DNA of 38,198 bases, taken from assembly GCF_000520535.1 (NCBI RefSeq), contig NZ_KI914760.1, positions 29,384 through 67,581 on the forward strand, read 5' to 3'. Origin of the DNA: Arthrobacter sp. H41. Lineage in GTDB: Bacteria > Actinomycetota > Actinomycetes > Actinomycetales > Micrococcaceae. A program made the translations under genes and the position numbers. Numbering within the stretch: the first letter of the stretch is position 1; each line of letters starts with the position of its first letter. Below the pieces are notes generated by a model that searched no databases, was not told where the DNA came from, and worked only from the letters and a program-made list of their open reading frames with translations. Below, piece after piece: positions 24,721 to 33,814 of the stretch.

Positions 24721-27700
24721 CTAGCGGAGCAGCGAACTTTCGACGGTGGCAGCTCCACCCTCCACCACAACAGTGGCTTCGGGAGAAGCAGCAGTCACCG
24801 AGCCACTTGCGCCGACGGTGAGGCTGACGGCGGTTGCTGGTCCGGTACCGAATCCGATACGGCCCACGTAGCTGCCTGGCTCGAGGCCGTTCCAGGACAC
24901 GGTGACCTTGGCCCCCTTGCCGTTCCGGACCGGCAACGGATTTGGGCTGACCGTCATGTTTCCTTCGTCGCCCTCCAGCACCGTGGACTCGACGGTACCG
25001 GCTCCGGTTCCCCCGTCGGTGGTGCTGAACAGATTCGCGATGATCCGGTAGGTGCCCGGCATCGGGTCGGCCAGCACAAGCGCTTCACTGGCGGAGGCCG
25101 TGGCAGCTGACAGGAGCGTGTTCCGTGGTGTGACGATGAAAAGGTCGAAGTCATCAGCGGCGTCGGCTGCGTTCACTGCGAACTTCGCGAGTGACGTTCC
25201 CTCGGGAACCACTACTTCACTGACGTTGTTGCTTTCGTCCGCCCTGAAGTAGTTGGGGGCACCCCCGGGCACCAGTTCGATGTCGCTGCGATTTGCCTTC
25301 GCGAGGCCCTGCACCGAAACATCTACCGTGCCGTCGAGTCCGGACACGACGTCGAATTTACCGGATCCGGAACCCTTGGACGACTTGAAGGAGACGGTTT
25401 CGGGAGCAACGGCTGTGACCGGACGCACCGTGACGGGTGAGGTGACAGTGGTTCCTCGGCTTTCGGTCCAGGTCAGGTGACCCATCGCGAACGCGTCAAG
25501 TGCCGCCGTCCTGTTCTCGAAACTGACCTCGAACGACTTCGATTCCCCTGCCGCCGCGAAGTCGAGCTCGGCGGGAGAAACCACTGCGTCGATTCCGGGA
25601 AGCTCAACGCTGGCGGTGTAGCTGCCGGGTGCGGTGGCGGTGGCGGTGACGGTACGGGTGACGGTGACCTTGCCGGTGAGGTTACCCACGGCGAAGGACG
25701 GCACGTTGACATCCCGTGCCTCCACGACCTGCTTCTTCTTCAGGCCCAGTTCGGCTCCGAGGCCCTGAAGGAAGCCGTTCCAGTGGTCCACGTCGGCGTC
25801 GTACACCAGACCGGGAGTGAGCAGACCTGCCGTGTTCACATGGCCTGCTCCGGTTGCGAAGAGATCCTCATTTGTGCTGCTGTCCTCATTGACGAGGTCA
25901 CCCGCGGTGGTCATGAGGGAAGACTTCACAGCTGCCGGCGACCAGACCGGGTTATTCGCCAGGACGAGGGCTCCGAGGCCGGCGACCTGGGGGGCGGCCA
26001 TGGAGGTCCCGGAGAGGAACCCGAAGTTCTCGCCCGTCTTCACCGGCGAGATGCCTGCGAGCACATTGACACCTGGGGCTGCCACATCGGGCTTCAGGAG
26101 GTCGGAATTCACAGCAAGCGACGGTCCGCGCGAGGAGAACGCTGCAACCTGCGGGTCAGGTGAGGTAGGAAGACCGGTAGTGTCCTCATCGATCAGCGCG
26201 GCGGTGAGCGTGGGGTTCGCTGCGAGCTTTTCCTTGATGGCAGTGCCGTCCACGTGCACCGTGGGCACCGCATGCAGGTCGAGGTCCTGCGATCCCGGAG
26301 TCACGTTGACAAGGACCATCCCCACGCCGTCAGCTTCAAGGACGGCTGCGCTCTTGCGTACACGATCGATGACTCCGCGGTCACAGACCACGATCTTGCC
26401 GGAAACCTTCGCGGGATCGAGAGTGCCCGGAGTGCAGAGGGCGACGTCCGAGGCGTCCGCATCATCGCGGCCCGCATCAGCCGAGAGAACGACGGCGGTC
26501 TGGGGAACGTTCCGGTTCATCACCGAGGCACCGCGGTACTTGGTGCCGTCAGAGAGCTCGACCGTGCCCTGGAGCTCGTGCGAGAAGGTGCTCGCAGCCA
26601 CCGTGGTCAGCCAGGGCGAGCTGTGGTTGACGGTGCTCGCTGTGGGGCCCGAGTTGCCGGCCGAGGCCGAAACGAAGATCCCGGCCGATGCCGCGGAAAG
26701 GAACGCCATGGCGACGGGGTCGGTGGTTGAGTTGTTGTTTCCCGAGATCGAATAGTTGAGGACGTCCACGCCGTCGATGATGGACTGTTCGATCGCCGAT
26801 ACCGAGGCGGAGCTGTAGCAACCGCCCGTTGCCCGGGCATTCTCCCAGCAGACCTTGTAGACCGCTACTGCTGCGGCGGGAGCAACGCCGGCGCCCTTGC
26901 CGAAGTCACGTCCGTCGACCGACACCTGCACGTCCGCATTACCTGCGGCAGTCGAGGCGGTATGGGTGCCGTGGGAATCGATGTCCAGCGGCGAAAGGAT
27001 CTCGTTCTTCGATGGAGTGGCGAACTGAAGGAAATCGTCAGCGTAGTAGCGGGCGCTGAGGACCTTCGAGTTGCACGCGCTGCCGTCGAACTCTTCGCCG
27101 ACCTCGCACTCCCCCAGAAAGGTGGTGCCGTCGGACTTCAACATCGCGATCCCGCCCTCGGGAGTCAGATACGGCTCGCCGACCACGGGCGCCCCCGTGA
27201 GGGGCTGGACCGGGGCGCCGGTCAGGAACGCATTCTCCGGCCGGTAGCCCGTGTCGATGACACCCACGACAGTGCCCTTGCCCGCGTTTTCGACGCCGCC
27301 GAACTGGCTGGCCCACACACCGTCCTCACCTGGGAGACCCAGGAATTCAGTGCTCGAGTAGTCTGGGCTGTTCTGCACGTTGGGCGCCACTGCGTAGATA
27401 TCGGGGTTCTTTGCCAGTTGTGAGGCCTGGCCCGCCGTCAGTTCTGCAACGAAGCCGTTCAGGGCGACGGTGTAGGAGGAGTCGACCTCGATGTCGACTG
27501 CGGCCGCGACGTCCTGCTGCTTTTTCTTCAGACGCGCTTCATAGGCCCGCGCGTTCGGTGAATCCAGCTTCAGCTTTTCGCCCTTGCCTGGTTTCGTTGC
27601 CGGAATCCCCTCCGTTCCTCCGTCGTAGGAGGCGAGTGGATGCTCCCGCAGCATCACGATGTAGGAGCCGTCCTCGAAGCTGTCGGCACCCTGGATCTGG

Positions 27701-27843
27701 GGGGCGGTCTGCAGGGGCGCCGGCGCCGCGATCGCGGCCGGTGCCAGCGAGGCTGATGCCATGAGTAGCGGCATCCCCAAAGCGATGGCCGTGGCTGTGC
27801 GGAACCTGGAGCTCCGCGGCACGGCGTGGCCTTGTCGTGTCAT
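24721..27843 (-). CDS. Secreted subtilisin-like serine protease (S8 family)
   Basis: A 1040-residue exported protease. A basic then hydrophobic Sec signal peptide ends near AIAAPA (about residue 42), followed by an I9-type propeptide (YIVMLREHPL to APNVQ). The catalytic residues are Asp197 (GVIDTGYR), His291 (DSHGTHTAS), oxyanion Asn397 (SASAGNSGP) and Ser614 (SGTSMAAPQVAG). A protease-associated (PA) insertion lies between His and Ser, and a plant-subtilase-like Fn3 region and a PPC-like C-terminal domain (DDFDLFIVTPRN) follow. There is no LPxTG anchor. A CRP/GlxR-type operator lies 74 nt upstream. Probably degrades extracellular protein for nutrition. Confidence 0.93.
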   Translation of the reverse strand: MTRQGHAVPRSSRFRTATAIALGMPLLMASASLAPAAIAAPAPLQTAPQIQGADSFEDGSYIVMLREHPLASYDGGTEGIPATKPGKGEKLKLDSPNARAYEARLKKKQQDVAAAVDIEVDSSYTVALNGFVAELTAGQASQLAKNPDIYAVAPNVQNSPDYSSTEFLGLPGEDGVWASQFGGVENAGKGTVVGVIDTGYRPENAFLTGAPVQPLTGAPVVGEPYLTPEGGIAMLKSDGTTFLGECEVGEEFDGSACNSKVLSARYYADDFLQFATPSKNEILSPLDIDSHGTHTASTAAGNADVQVSVDGRDFGKGAGVAPAAAVAVYKVCWENARATGGCYSSASVSAIEQSIIDGVDVLNYSISGNNNSTTDPVAMAFLSAASAGIFVSASAGNSGPTASTVNHSSPWLTTVAASTFSHELQGTVELSDGTKYRGASVMNRNVPQTAVVLSADAGRDDADASDVALCTPGTLDPAKVSGKIVVCDRGVIDRVRKSAAVLEADGVGMVLVNVTPGSQDLDLHAVPTVHVDGTAIKEKLAANPTLTAALIDEDTTGLPTSPDPQVAAFSSRGPSLAVNSDLLKPDVAAPGVNVLAGISPVKTGENFGFLSGTSMAAPQVAGLGALVLANNPVWSPAAVKSSLMTTAGDLVNEDSSTNEDLFATGAGHVNTAGLLTPGLVYDADVDHWNGFLQGLGAELGLKKKQVVEARDVNVPSFAVGNLTGKVTVTRTVTATATAPGSYTASVELPGIDAVVSPAELDFAAAGESKSFEVSFENRTAALDAFAMGHLTWTESRGTTVTSPVTVRPVTAVAPETVSFKSSKGSGSGKFDVVSGLDGTVDVSVQGLAKANRSDIELVPGGAPNYFRADESNNVSEVVVPEGTSLAKFAVNAADAADDFDLFIVTPRNTLLSAATASASEALVLADPMPGTYRIIANLFSTTDGGTGAGTVESTVLEGDEGNMTVSPNPLPVRNGKGAKVTVSWNGLEPGSYVGRIGFGTGPATAVSLTVGASGSVTAASPEATVVVEGGAATVESSLLR

Positions 27844-27916
27844 AGGAAAGTGCCTTTCGTCAGTGCGGGCGCGGCATCGCCGATCCCCTCATGCTGGGAC
27901 CCTGGATGAGACTCCT

Positions 27917-27936
27917 CTTGTGACTACAGTCACAAG
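27917..27936. promoter_or_regulatory. CRP/GlxR-type operator
   Basis: CTTGTGACT-AC-AGTCACAAG is an exact 9-bp inverted repeat containing TGTGA-N6-TCACA, the consensus for cAMP-responsive CRP/GlxR regulators, at 27919-27934. It lies between the divergent subtilase gene and the gene at 28054. Confidence 0.7.
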
Positions 27937-27952
27937 CGTCACAGCGGTCACA
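27929..27952. repeat. Three GTCACA half-sites at 9-bp spacing
   Basis: GTCACA occurs at 27929, 27938 and 27947, each start exactly 9 bp from the last. The first is the right half of the palindromic operator, so the others look like additional half-sites on one DNA face pattern. Confidence 0.65.
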
Positions 27953-28045
27953 AACTTACCCCAGGCAACACCATTCCTCCAGCGGAAAGCGGGAGATCTG
28001 CCGAAGTTCTTTGCCGACTATGTACGGAATTGCAGGGAGGTGATA

Positions 28046-28056
28046 ATGAAGTAATG
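28046..28056 (+). promoter_or_regulatory. Minimal ORF ATG-AAG-TAA overlapping a start codon
   Basis: A strong GGGAGG ribosome binding site (28035-28040) is ideally placed for ATG 28046, which starts the two-codon ORF Met-Lys-stop. Its TAA overlaps the ATG (28054) of the next gene as TAATG. The same ribosome binding site is 13 nt from ATG 28054. Confidence 0.45.
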
Positions 28057-28995
28057 TCCTCGCGATCCGCCACGCTCCTCCCCGAAGCGGAGTGGGCCCC
28101 GCTCGAGCAGGCCCACCAGGTGCGCGTCCGCAGATTCACGGAACCGTATCTCCTCCGCCGTTCCACCGGCGCGAAGCACCCCGTCGAGGACTTTCTTTTC
28201 ACCTACTACAACCAGAAACCGGGACAGCTTTCGAGGTGGCACCCCGGGGCCGGAGTGATACTGGCGGGGGTCACGGCCCGGGAACGGACCGGTTGGAAGT
28301 ACTACACGCAGAACGACGCCGGCGTGGGCGTCGACGTCGTCGCCTTCCTCAGCGACCGCGGAGCCACAGTCGACTTCACCCGCACGATTCTCTCGGGGAC
28401 GGCAGCCCGTCCCGCACAGTTCGGCTGCTTCGGTCTCCATGAGTGGGCGATGGCCTACAAGTCCCGGCTCAACGGCGTGCGCCACGAGTATCTCGAGCTG
28501 CGGCTGGGTGCTGAGGGAACGGACGGCGTCGTGGAGGATGCAAAAATCCGCTGCACCCACTTCGACGCGTTCCGCTTCTACACACCCGAAGCGGCGCCCC
28601 GCAACGAGATCACGCCCACGCGGGAGAACCAGCGGGACCTCGAACAACCCGGCTGCCTGCATGCGAACATGGATCTCTACAAATGGGCGTACAAGCTTGC
28701 TCCACTGCTCTCGAGCGAGATCGTCATGGACTGCTTCGAACTGTCCTGGCGCATCCGTGCCATGGATATGCGGGCGTCGCCGTATGACCTCTCCGAGTGG
28801 GGGTTCCCACCCATCCGGATCGAGACGCCGGAGGGCAAGGCGGAGTACGTTCGGAAGCAGCGCGTTTTCTCGGTGGAGTCGCAGGATCTGCGGCGCCGGC
28901 TCCTGGGTGAACTCGAGCGGGCTGTCGAGACCGCCGGAGGCATCGAACCCGGCGGGACTGCCCAGCCCTGTCGGCCGGCACTGCCGCTACGCTGA
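28054..28995 (+). CDS. Conserved actinobacterial protein, often annotated 3-methyladenine DNA glycosylase
   Basis: A 313-residue soluble protein with strongly conserved stretches: GAKHPVEDFLFTYYNQKPGQL, FGCFGLHEWAMAYK, RCTHFDAFRFYTPEA, EQPGCLHANMDLYKWAYKL and DMRASPYDLSEWG. I recognise it as the actinobacterial family that databases label 3-methyladenine DNA glycosylase, but no classical helix-hairpin-helix glycosylase motif is visible, so the enzymatic role is unproven. ATG 28054 is chosen over TTG 28030 because homologues as I recall begin close to this point. It is divergent from the subtilase across the CRP/GlxR-like site. Confidence 0.7.
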   Translation: MSSRSATLLPEAEWAPLEQAHQVRVRRFTEPYLLRRSTGAKHPVEDFLFTYYNQKPGQLSRWHPGAGVILAGVTARERTGWKYYTQNDAGVGVDVVAFLSDRGATVDFTRTILSGTAARPAQFGCFGLHEWAMAYKSRLNGVRHEYLELRLGAEGTDGVVEDAKIRCTHFDAFRFYTPEAAPRNEITPTRENQRDLEQPGCLHANMDLYKWAYKLAPLLSSEIVMDCFELSWRIRAMDMRASPYDLSEWGFPPIRIETPEGKAEYVRKQRVFSVESQDLRRRLLGELERAVETAGGIEPGGTAQPCRPALPLR

Positions 28996-29018
28996 ACGAA
29001 AATCCCACGAGGAGGCGA

Positions 29019-29594
29019 ATGGAACGCGTATACCGCCGACCGGCACGGGTCGCCCTGTCCCGAGCTCCCCGGCACCCTCTTGCGCTCGTCGCCCTCGCCC
29101 TCCTGCTCGGCGGTTGTGGCGCCCCGGATGGCATTCCCGGTGACCCGGCTCCTTCCGGCCGGGAGTCCGTCATGCCGCCCCCAGCGCCACCCAGTCCGAG
29201 CCAGGAGTCCGCCATGCCATCCCCCGCCCCGTCGTCGTCGGTCCCCAGCGCCGATTCAGCTACCCTCCTCACCGTCGAGATCCGGCAGTCCGAGACTGCA
29301 GAACCCGTCGGCTACGTCCTCGAATGCTCCGGCGACACGCCGGGCCCGAACACCACGCTGCCCAACGCCACCCAAGCCTGCGCCACTGTGCAACGCCTCG
29401 GAGCGGACTTCTTCAATGCACTGCCCGATGCGAATGTGGCCTGCACGCAGCAGTACGGCGGACCACAGACGGCCTCGATCAGCGGGACGGTGGACGGCAC
29501 GCAGGTCCGTGCGCGGTTCGCACTGACGGACGGCTGCGAAATCTCGCGCTGGAACGCCGTCCGCAGCATCCTCGGCTCAGGCGGCGCAGTCTAG
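29019..29594 (+). CDS. Lipoprotein with subtilisin-inhibitor-like (SSI) domain
   Basis: A 191-residue protein with a lipoprotein signal ending LLGGC (lipidated Cys33), a Pro/Ser-rich linker to about residue 82, and a C-terminal domain that matches the Streptomyces subtilisin inhibitor layout. It has VLEC...ACATVQRLGADFFNAL, VACTQQYGG and ISGTVDGTQVRARFALTDGCE. Its four cysteines correspond to the two SSI disulfides, and the reactive loop after the third Cys would place Gln at P1. A GAGGAGG ribosome binding site precedes the ATG. It is likely membrane-anchored outside the cell and inhibits serine proteases. It sits one gene away from the secreted subtilase. Confidence 0.75.
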   Translation: MERVYRRPARVALSRAPRHPLALVALALLLGGCGAPDGIPGDPAPSGRESVMPPPAPPSPSQESAMPSPAPSSSVPSADSATLLTVEIRQSETAEPVGYVLECSGDTPGPNTTLPNATQACATVQRLGADFFNALPDANVACTQQYGGPQTASISGTVDGTQVRARFALTDGCEISRWNAVRSILGSGGAV

Positions 29595-29753
29595 TGGGTT
29601 CCGGCGACGCCCAAGGTGAAGTGCGGAGAGGATGTGCAATAGACTTGGAGGGCAAGCTCGCGGAGCGCTGGCCACCAGCGTGAGACGGCACTTCCGGGCT
29701 ATCGCATTTAATGCTGGTACTCCCAGCCCTCGCCGCCCCACAGGAGTTGCCGG

Positions 29754-30014
29754 ATGCCCCGGATCGTTGTCGATGTCATGCCCAAACCTGAAATCCTTGA
29801 CCCGCAGGGCAAAGCCATTGCGGGAGCACTTCCCCGGCTCGGCCTCACCGGTTTTGCCGGCGTCCGCCAGGGTAAGCGGTTCGAGCTCACCGTCGAGGGC
29901 GAGGTCACGGCCGAGGTGCTCGAGCAGGCCCGCCAGGCCGCATCGACACTCCTCTCGAACCCCGTGATCGAGGACGTGACCCGCGTGGAGGTTCTCGAGG
30001 AGGACGCGCAGTGA
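29754..30014 (+). CDS. purS: Phosphoribosylformylglycinamidine synthase subunit PurS
   Basis: An 86-residue small subunit that joins PurL and PurQ in the FGAM synthase complex of purine synthesis and helps ammonia transfer. It has the family start [21 protein letters not shown], and the [10 protein letters not shown] element, and normal length. AGGAG lies 8 nt before the ATG. Its stop overlaps the purQ start (GTGA). Confidence 0.96.
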   Translation: MPRIVVDVMPKPEILDPQGKAIAGALPRLGLTGFAGVRQGKRFELTVEGEVTAEVLEQARQAASTLLSNPVIEDVTRVEVLEEDAQ

Positions 30015-30808
30015 GCGTCGAGACGCCCCTGATCGGCGGCCCTCAGCCAGTGGCCTCGAACAACGCCGACAACCCACTCAACGGCGTGAGGGTCGGCGTC
30101 GTCACCTTCCCCGGATCGCTCGATGACCGCGACGCAGTGCGTGCCGTGCGCCTTGCGGGCGGGTCCGCGATCCACCTGTGGCACGGTGACCATGACCTGC
30201 AGGGCGTCGACGCCGTCATCATTCCCGGCGGTTTTTCCTACGGCGACTACCTGCGCGCCGGCGCCATCTCCCGCTTCGCTCCGCTGATGGAGCAGATTGC
30301 CGCGGCGGCCGGCGGCGCCAGCGGAAATGCCCGTGCCCTACCGGTGCTCGGCATCTGCAACGGCTTCCAGGTCCTCACCGAAGCCCATCTGCTGCCAGGT
30401 TCGATGATCAAGAACAACTCCCTGCACTTCCTCTGCCGGGACCAGCGGCTGCGCGTCGAGAACGCCGACACCTTCTGGACCTCCGAATACTTCCAGGGCG
30501 AGGAGCTCGTCATCCCGCTGAAGAACCAGGACGGTCAATTCGTGGCCGACAACTACACGCTCGACGTGCTGGAGGGGGAAGGCCGCGTGGTGTTCCGCTA
30601 CGTGGACGGCAACCCCAACGGCTCGCGCCGGGACATTGCCGGCATCTCGAATGAGGCAGGGAACGTCGTCGGGCTGATGCCCCACCCCGAGCACGCCGTC
30701 GAGGCCGGGTTCGGCCCCGATTCGTCAGCGAAGGGCGCGGTCGGGGTCCGCGGAGGCATCGACGGACTCGGCATTTTCACCTCGGTACTCAAGAAGTTGG
30801 TTGGCTAA
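30011..30808 (+). CDS. purQ: Phosphoribosylformylglycinamidine synthase, glutaminase subunit PurQ
   Basis: Class I glutamine amidotransferase supplying ammonia to PurL. The nucleophile is in [11 protein letters not shown], and the His/Glu of the triad are in MPHPEHAVE near the C-terminus. At 265 residues it is longer than the usual 220-230 because of about 25 extra N-terminal residues before [16 protein letters not shown]. The GTG start at 30011 overlaps the purS stop by 4 nt, which supports the long form. Confidence 0.95.
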   Translation: MSVETPLIGGPQPVASNNADNPLNGVRVGVVTFPGSLDDRDAVRAVRLAGGSAIHLWHGDHDLQGVDAVIIPGGFSYGDYLRAGAISRFAPLMEQIAAAAGGASGNARALPVLGICNGFQVLTEAHLLPGSMIKNNSLHFLCRDQRLRVENADTFWTSEYFQGEELVIPLKNQDGQFVADNYTLDVLEGEGRVVFRYVDGNPNGSRRDIAGISNEAGNVVGLMPHPEHAVEAGFGPDSSAKGAVGVRGGIDGLGIFTSVLKKLVG

Positions 30809-33092
30809 GTTGACGCATACGTCCAAAAAATTCCACATCGACTCTGTCGCCAACGCCGAAGCCACCCCGGGCCAGAGCCTGCCGTGGGCGGCGCTCGGCC
30901 TGAAGGAGAACGAGTACCAGCGCGTCGAGGAGATCCTCGGGCGCCGCCCCACGGGTGCCGAACTCGCCATGTATTCGGTCATGTGGAGCGAGCACTGCTC
31001 CTACAAGTCCTCCAAGGTTCACCTTCGGCAGTTCGGTGACAAGGTCACCGACGCCATGAAAGAGCACCTGCTCGTCGGGATCGGCGAGAACGCGGGTGTG
31101 GTCGACATCGGGGACGGTTGGGCCGTGACCTTCAAGGTCGAATCACACAACCACCCCTCCTTCGTAGAGCCGTACCAGGGCGCCGCGACCGGCGTCGGAG
31201 GTATTGTCCGCGACATCATCTCCATGGGCGCTCGCCCCGTCGCCGTGATGGATCCGCTGCGCTTCGGCGCCATTGACCACCCCGACACCCCGCGCCTCGT
31301 CCACGGGATCGTGGCCGGCATCGGCGGCTACGGCAACTCCCTGGGCCTGCCGAACATCGGCGGCGAAGTGGTCTTCGATGCGGTGTACCAGGGGAACCCG
31401 CTGGTCAACGCCCTCGCTGTCGGCGTGCTCCGGCACGAGGACATCCGGCTCGCCAACGCGTCCGGCGTCGGAAACCGCGTTGTCCTCTTCGGCGCCCGCA
31501 CGGGTGGCGACGGCATCGGCGGCGCCTCGGTGCTGGCCTCCGAATCCTTCGACGTGAATAAGCCGTCCAAGCGTCCCGCCGTCCAGGTGGGCGACCCGTT
31601 CGCGGAAAAGGTGCTCATCGAGTGCTGCCTCGAACTGTTCCAGGCCTCGGTGGTGGAGGGCATCCAGGACCTCGGCGCCGCCGGAATCTCCTGCGCCACC
31701 TCGGAACTGGCCTCGAACGGCGACGGTGGCATGCACGTGGAGCTCACCAACGTGCTGCTGCGCGACCCGAGCCTCACCCCCGGCGAGATCCTCATGTCCG
31801 AGTCGCAGGAACGCATGATGGCCGTCGTGACGCCGGAGAACACTGAGGCTTTCGAGGCGATTCTGGAAAAGTGGGCCGTCGAGTATTCGTGGCTCGGCGA
31901 GGTCACCGACACCGGCAGGCTCATCATCGAGTGGGACGGCGAGAAGATCGTCGACGTCGATCCCCGCACCGTGGCCCACGACGGCCCGGTCTACGAGCGC
32001 CCCTACTCCCGGCCCGGGTGGCTTGACGGGGTGCAGGCAGATGCATTCTCCGGCGAGCAGCCTGCGGATCTGCGGGAAGCAGTACTGGAGCTCATGGCCT
32101 CGCCCAATATGTGCTCGAAGGACTGGGTCACCGACCAGTTCGACCGCTACGTCCAGGGCAACACGGCGCTCGCCATGCCCGACGACGCCGGCGTGGTTCG
32201 CGTCGACGAGGAAACCGGCCTCGGCGTCGCAATCTCGACGGACGCGAACGGGCGCTACTCCTACCTCAACCCCTACGAGGGTGCACGCCTTGCCCTTGCC
32301 GAGGCGTATCGCAACGTTGCAACCTCAGGCGCCCAGCCGCTTGCCGTCACCGACTGCCTCAACTTCGGCTCGCCGGAGGACCCCGAGGTCATGTGGCAGT
32401 TCGCCGAGACCGTGCGCGGGCTTGCCGACGCCTGCCAGGAACTCGGCGTCCCCGTCACCGGCGGGAACGTCTCGCTCTACAACCAGACCGGCGGCGTGGC
32501 CATCCACCCCACCCCGGTGGTCGGTGTGCTCGGCGTGTTCGACGACGTCGCGCGCCGCACGCCGTCGGGCTGGCGCGAGGACGGGCAGGCCATCTACCTG
32601 ATCGGCACCACGAAGGATGAACTGGACGGCTCCGAATGGGCCAATCTCCGCGGGCACCTCGGCGGCCGGCCCCCCGCCGTCGATCTCACCGCGGAGAAGA
32701 CGCTCGCAGCCATCCTCGTGAACTGCTCGCGGGACGGCATGGTCGACGGCGCGCACGACCTCTCCGAGGGCGGCCTCGCTGCCGTGCTGTGTGAGATGGC
32801 GCTGCGCTTCGGCGTCGGCGCCCGCATCGGCCTCGACGAGCTGTGCGAGCGCGACGGCGTCGACGCATTCACCGCGCTGTTCAGTGAGAGCCAGGCCCGC
32901 GCCGTCGTCAGCGTTCCCCGCTCCGAAGAGGTCCGTTTCAACGACATGTGCACCGCGCGGAACTTCCCGACGATCCGCATCGGCGTGGTGGATGCCGAGA
33001 ACCAGGCGCTCGATGTCCAGGGGTACTTCAACCTGCCGCTCGGGCAACTGCGGGAGGCACACGAGGGAACCCTGCCGAGGCACTTCGGGTAG
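30801..33092 (+). CDS. purL: Phosphoribosylformylglycinamidine synthase, large subunit PurL
   Basis: The ATP-dependent synthase that converts FGAR to FGAM. It is the small (763-residue) Gram-positive type that needs PurS and PurQ. Visible are [42 protein letters not shown] with active-site His, and the repeated second half with [19 protein letters not shown] and [10 protein letters not shown]. The start is TTG 30801, overlapping the purQ end by 8 nt; TTG 30810 is an alternative. A 5-bp GGGCG/CGCCC stem at 33092-33107 lies at the end, shared with the convergent next gene. Confidence 0.96.
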   Translation: MAKLTHTSKKFHIDSVANAEATPGQSLPWAALGLKENEYQRVEEILGRRPTGAELAMYSVMWSEHCSYKSSKVHLRQFGDKVTDAMKEHLLVGIGENAGVVDIGDGWAVTFKVESHNHPSFVEPYQGAATGVGGIVRDIISMGARPVAVMDPLRFGAIDHPDTPRLVHGIVAGIGGYGNSLGLPNIGGEVVFDAVYQGNPLVNALAVGVLRHEDIRLANASGVGNRVVLFGARTGGDGIGGASVLASESFDVNKPSKRPAVQVGDPFAEKVLIECCLELFQASVVEGIQDLGAAGISCATSELASNGDGGMHVELTNVLLRDPSLTPGEILMSESQERMMAVVTPENTEAFEAILEKWAVEYSWLGEVTDTGRLIIEWDGEKIVDVDPRTVAHDGPVYERPYSRPGWLDGVQADAFSGEQPADLREAVLELMASPNMCSKDWVTDQFDRYVQGNTALAMPDDAGVVRVDEETGLGVAISTDANGRYSYLNPYEGARLALAEAYRNVATSGAQPLAVTDCLNFGSPEDPEVMWQFAETVRGLADACQELGVPVTGGNVSLYNQTGGVAIHPTPVVGVLGVFDDVARRTPSGWREDGQAIYLIGTTKDELDGSEWANLRGHLGGRPPAVDLTAEKTLAAILVNCSRDGMVDGAHDLSEGGLAAVLCEMALRFGVGARIGLDELCERDGVDAFTALFSESQARAVVSVPRSEEVRFNDMCTARNFPTIRIGVVDAENQALDVQGYFNLPLGQLREAHEGTLPRHFG

Positions 33093-33098
33093 GGCGTT

Positions 33099-33662
33099 TC
33101 ACCGCCCCGCGATATTCCGCGCCGCCCCGACATAGCGGGACAGGACGTAACGCTGGGTGAGCCGGGTGACAGGGGAGCCGATCGCGTAGAGAAGGTTCGC
33201 GGGAACGCTGTAGGCACTACAGGTGAAGATCAGCTTTCCCGCCGCGGTCAGTTCGGCGTAAAAGCCCTCCTCCCCCTTCACGGGGTGGCCCTTCAGGGTG
33301 CCGTACCCGAAACCGGCCCGCTGCCCGGGGACAGCGCGCCCTGCGTTGTCGAGCAGGGCCTCCCTCGCCCAGACAACCCGGCAGGGTGCCTTGATCCGCG
33401 CCCTGCCGACGCCGAAACCGGAGACCACCTCGCCGCCCGGCGCGGCTCGGGGCGCATCCGGCGTCATGGTGAGGCCTGCGCCGCGATGGAGTTCCCAGGA
33501 CAGGATGCCGTGGGTCAGCCTGAGGAAGGCGGCAGCGGGATCAGCGGCGTCGATGACGTGCGCCTCGGCCATTCCCCGGTAGCCCTCCGGCCAGCCGCCG
33601 TCGAGCTCCTCGGGATAGGGCCTGTCTGTCGCGCCGACGTCCGGGTACGTGAACTGCCTCAT
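33099..33662 (-). CDS. DUF1990-family protein
   Basis: A 187-residue protein of the DUF1990 family, recognised from GFGVGRARIKAPCRVVW, AGFGYGTLKGHPVKGEEGFYAEL and the C-terminal SVPANLLYAIGSPVTRLTQR. The start is ATG 33662 (MRQFTYPDVG) with AGGTGGAG just upstream; the longer frame to 33728 lacks support. It may bind a hydrophobic ligand, but no function is established. It converges on purL with only 6 nt between them. Confidence 0.8.
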   Translation of the reverse strand: MRQFTYPDVGATDRPYPEELDGGWPEGYRGMAEAHVIDAADPAAAFLRLTHGILSWELHRGAGLTMTPDAPRAAPGGEVVSGFGVGRARIKAPCRVVWAREALLDNAGRAVPGQRAGFGYGTLKGHPVKGEEGFYAELTAAGKLIFTCSAYSVPANLLYAIGSPVTRLTQRYVLSRYVGAARNIAGR

Positions 33663-33814
33663 GCTGCTCCACCTGTCACTTGCCGCACCTACAGAACCTC
33701 CCGAGAGGATCACCGGGACCCGGGGCACCGGGGAAACTCCAGAATATCGCCGGAAAGACGCGCCCGAGCCCCCGCGAAGTGGCAGGATAAGGGAACATCT
33801 CAGCAGGAGGACCC

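Noticed and set aside
27761-28054. 97-codon plus-strand frame ending in the Met-Lys-stop
   Set aside because: Its first part overlaps the subtilase signal peptide antisense and then crosses the operator; no coding character. Only the ATGAAGTAA with its own ribosome binding site is kept as a regulatory candidate.
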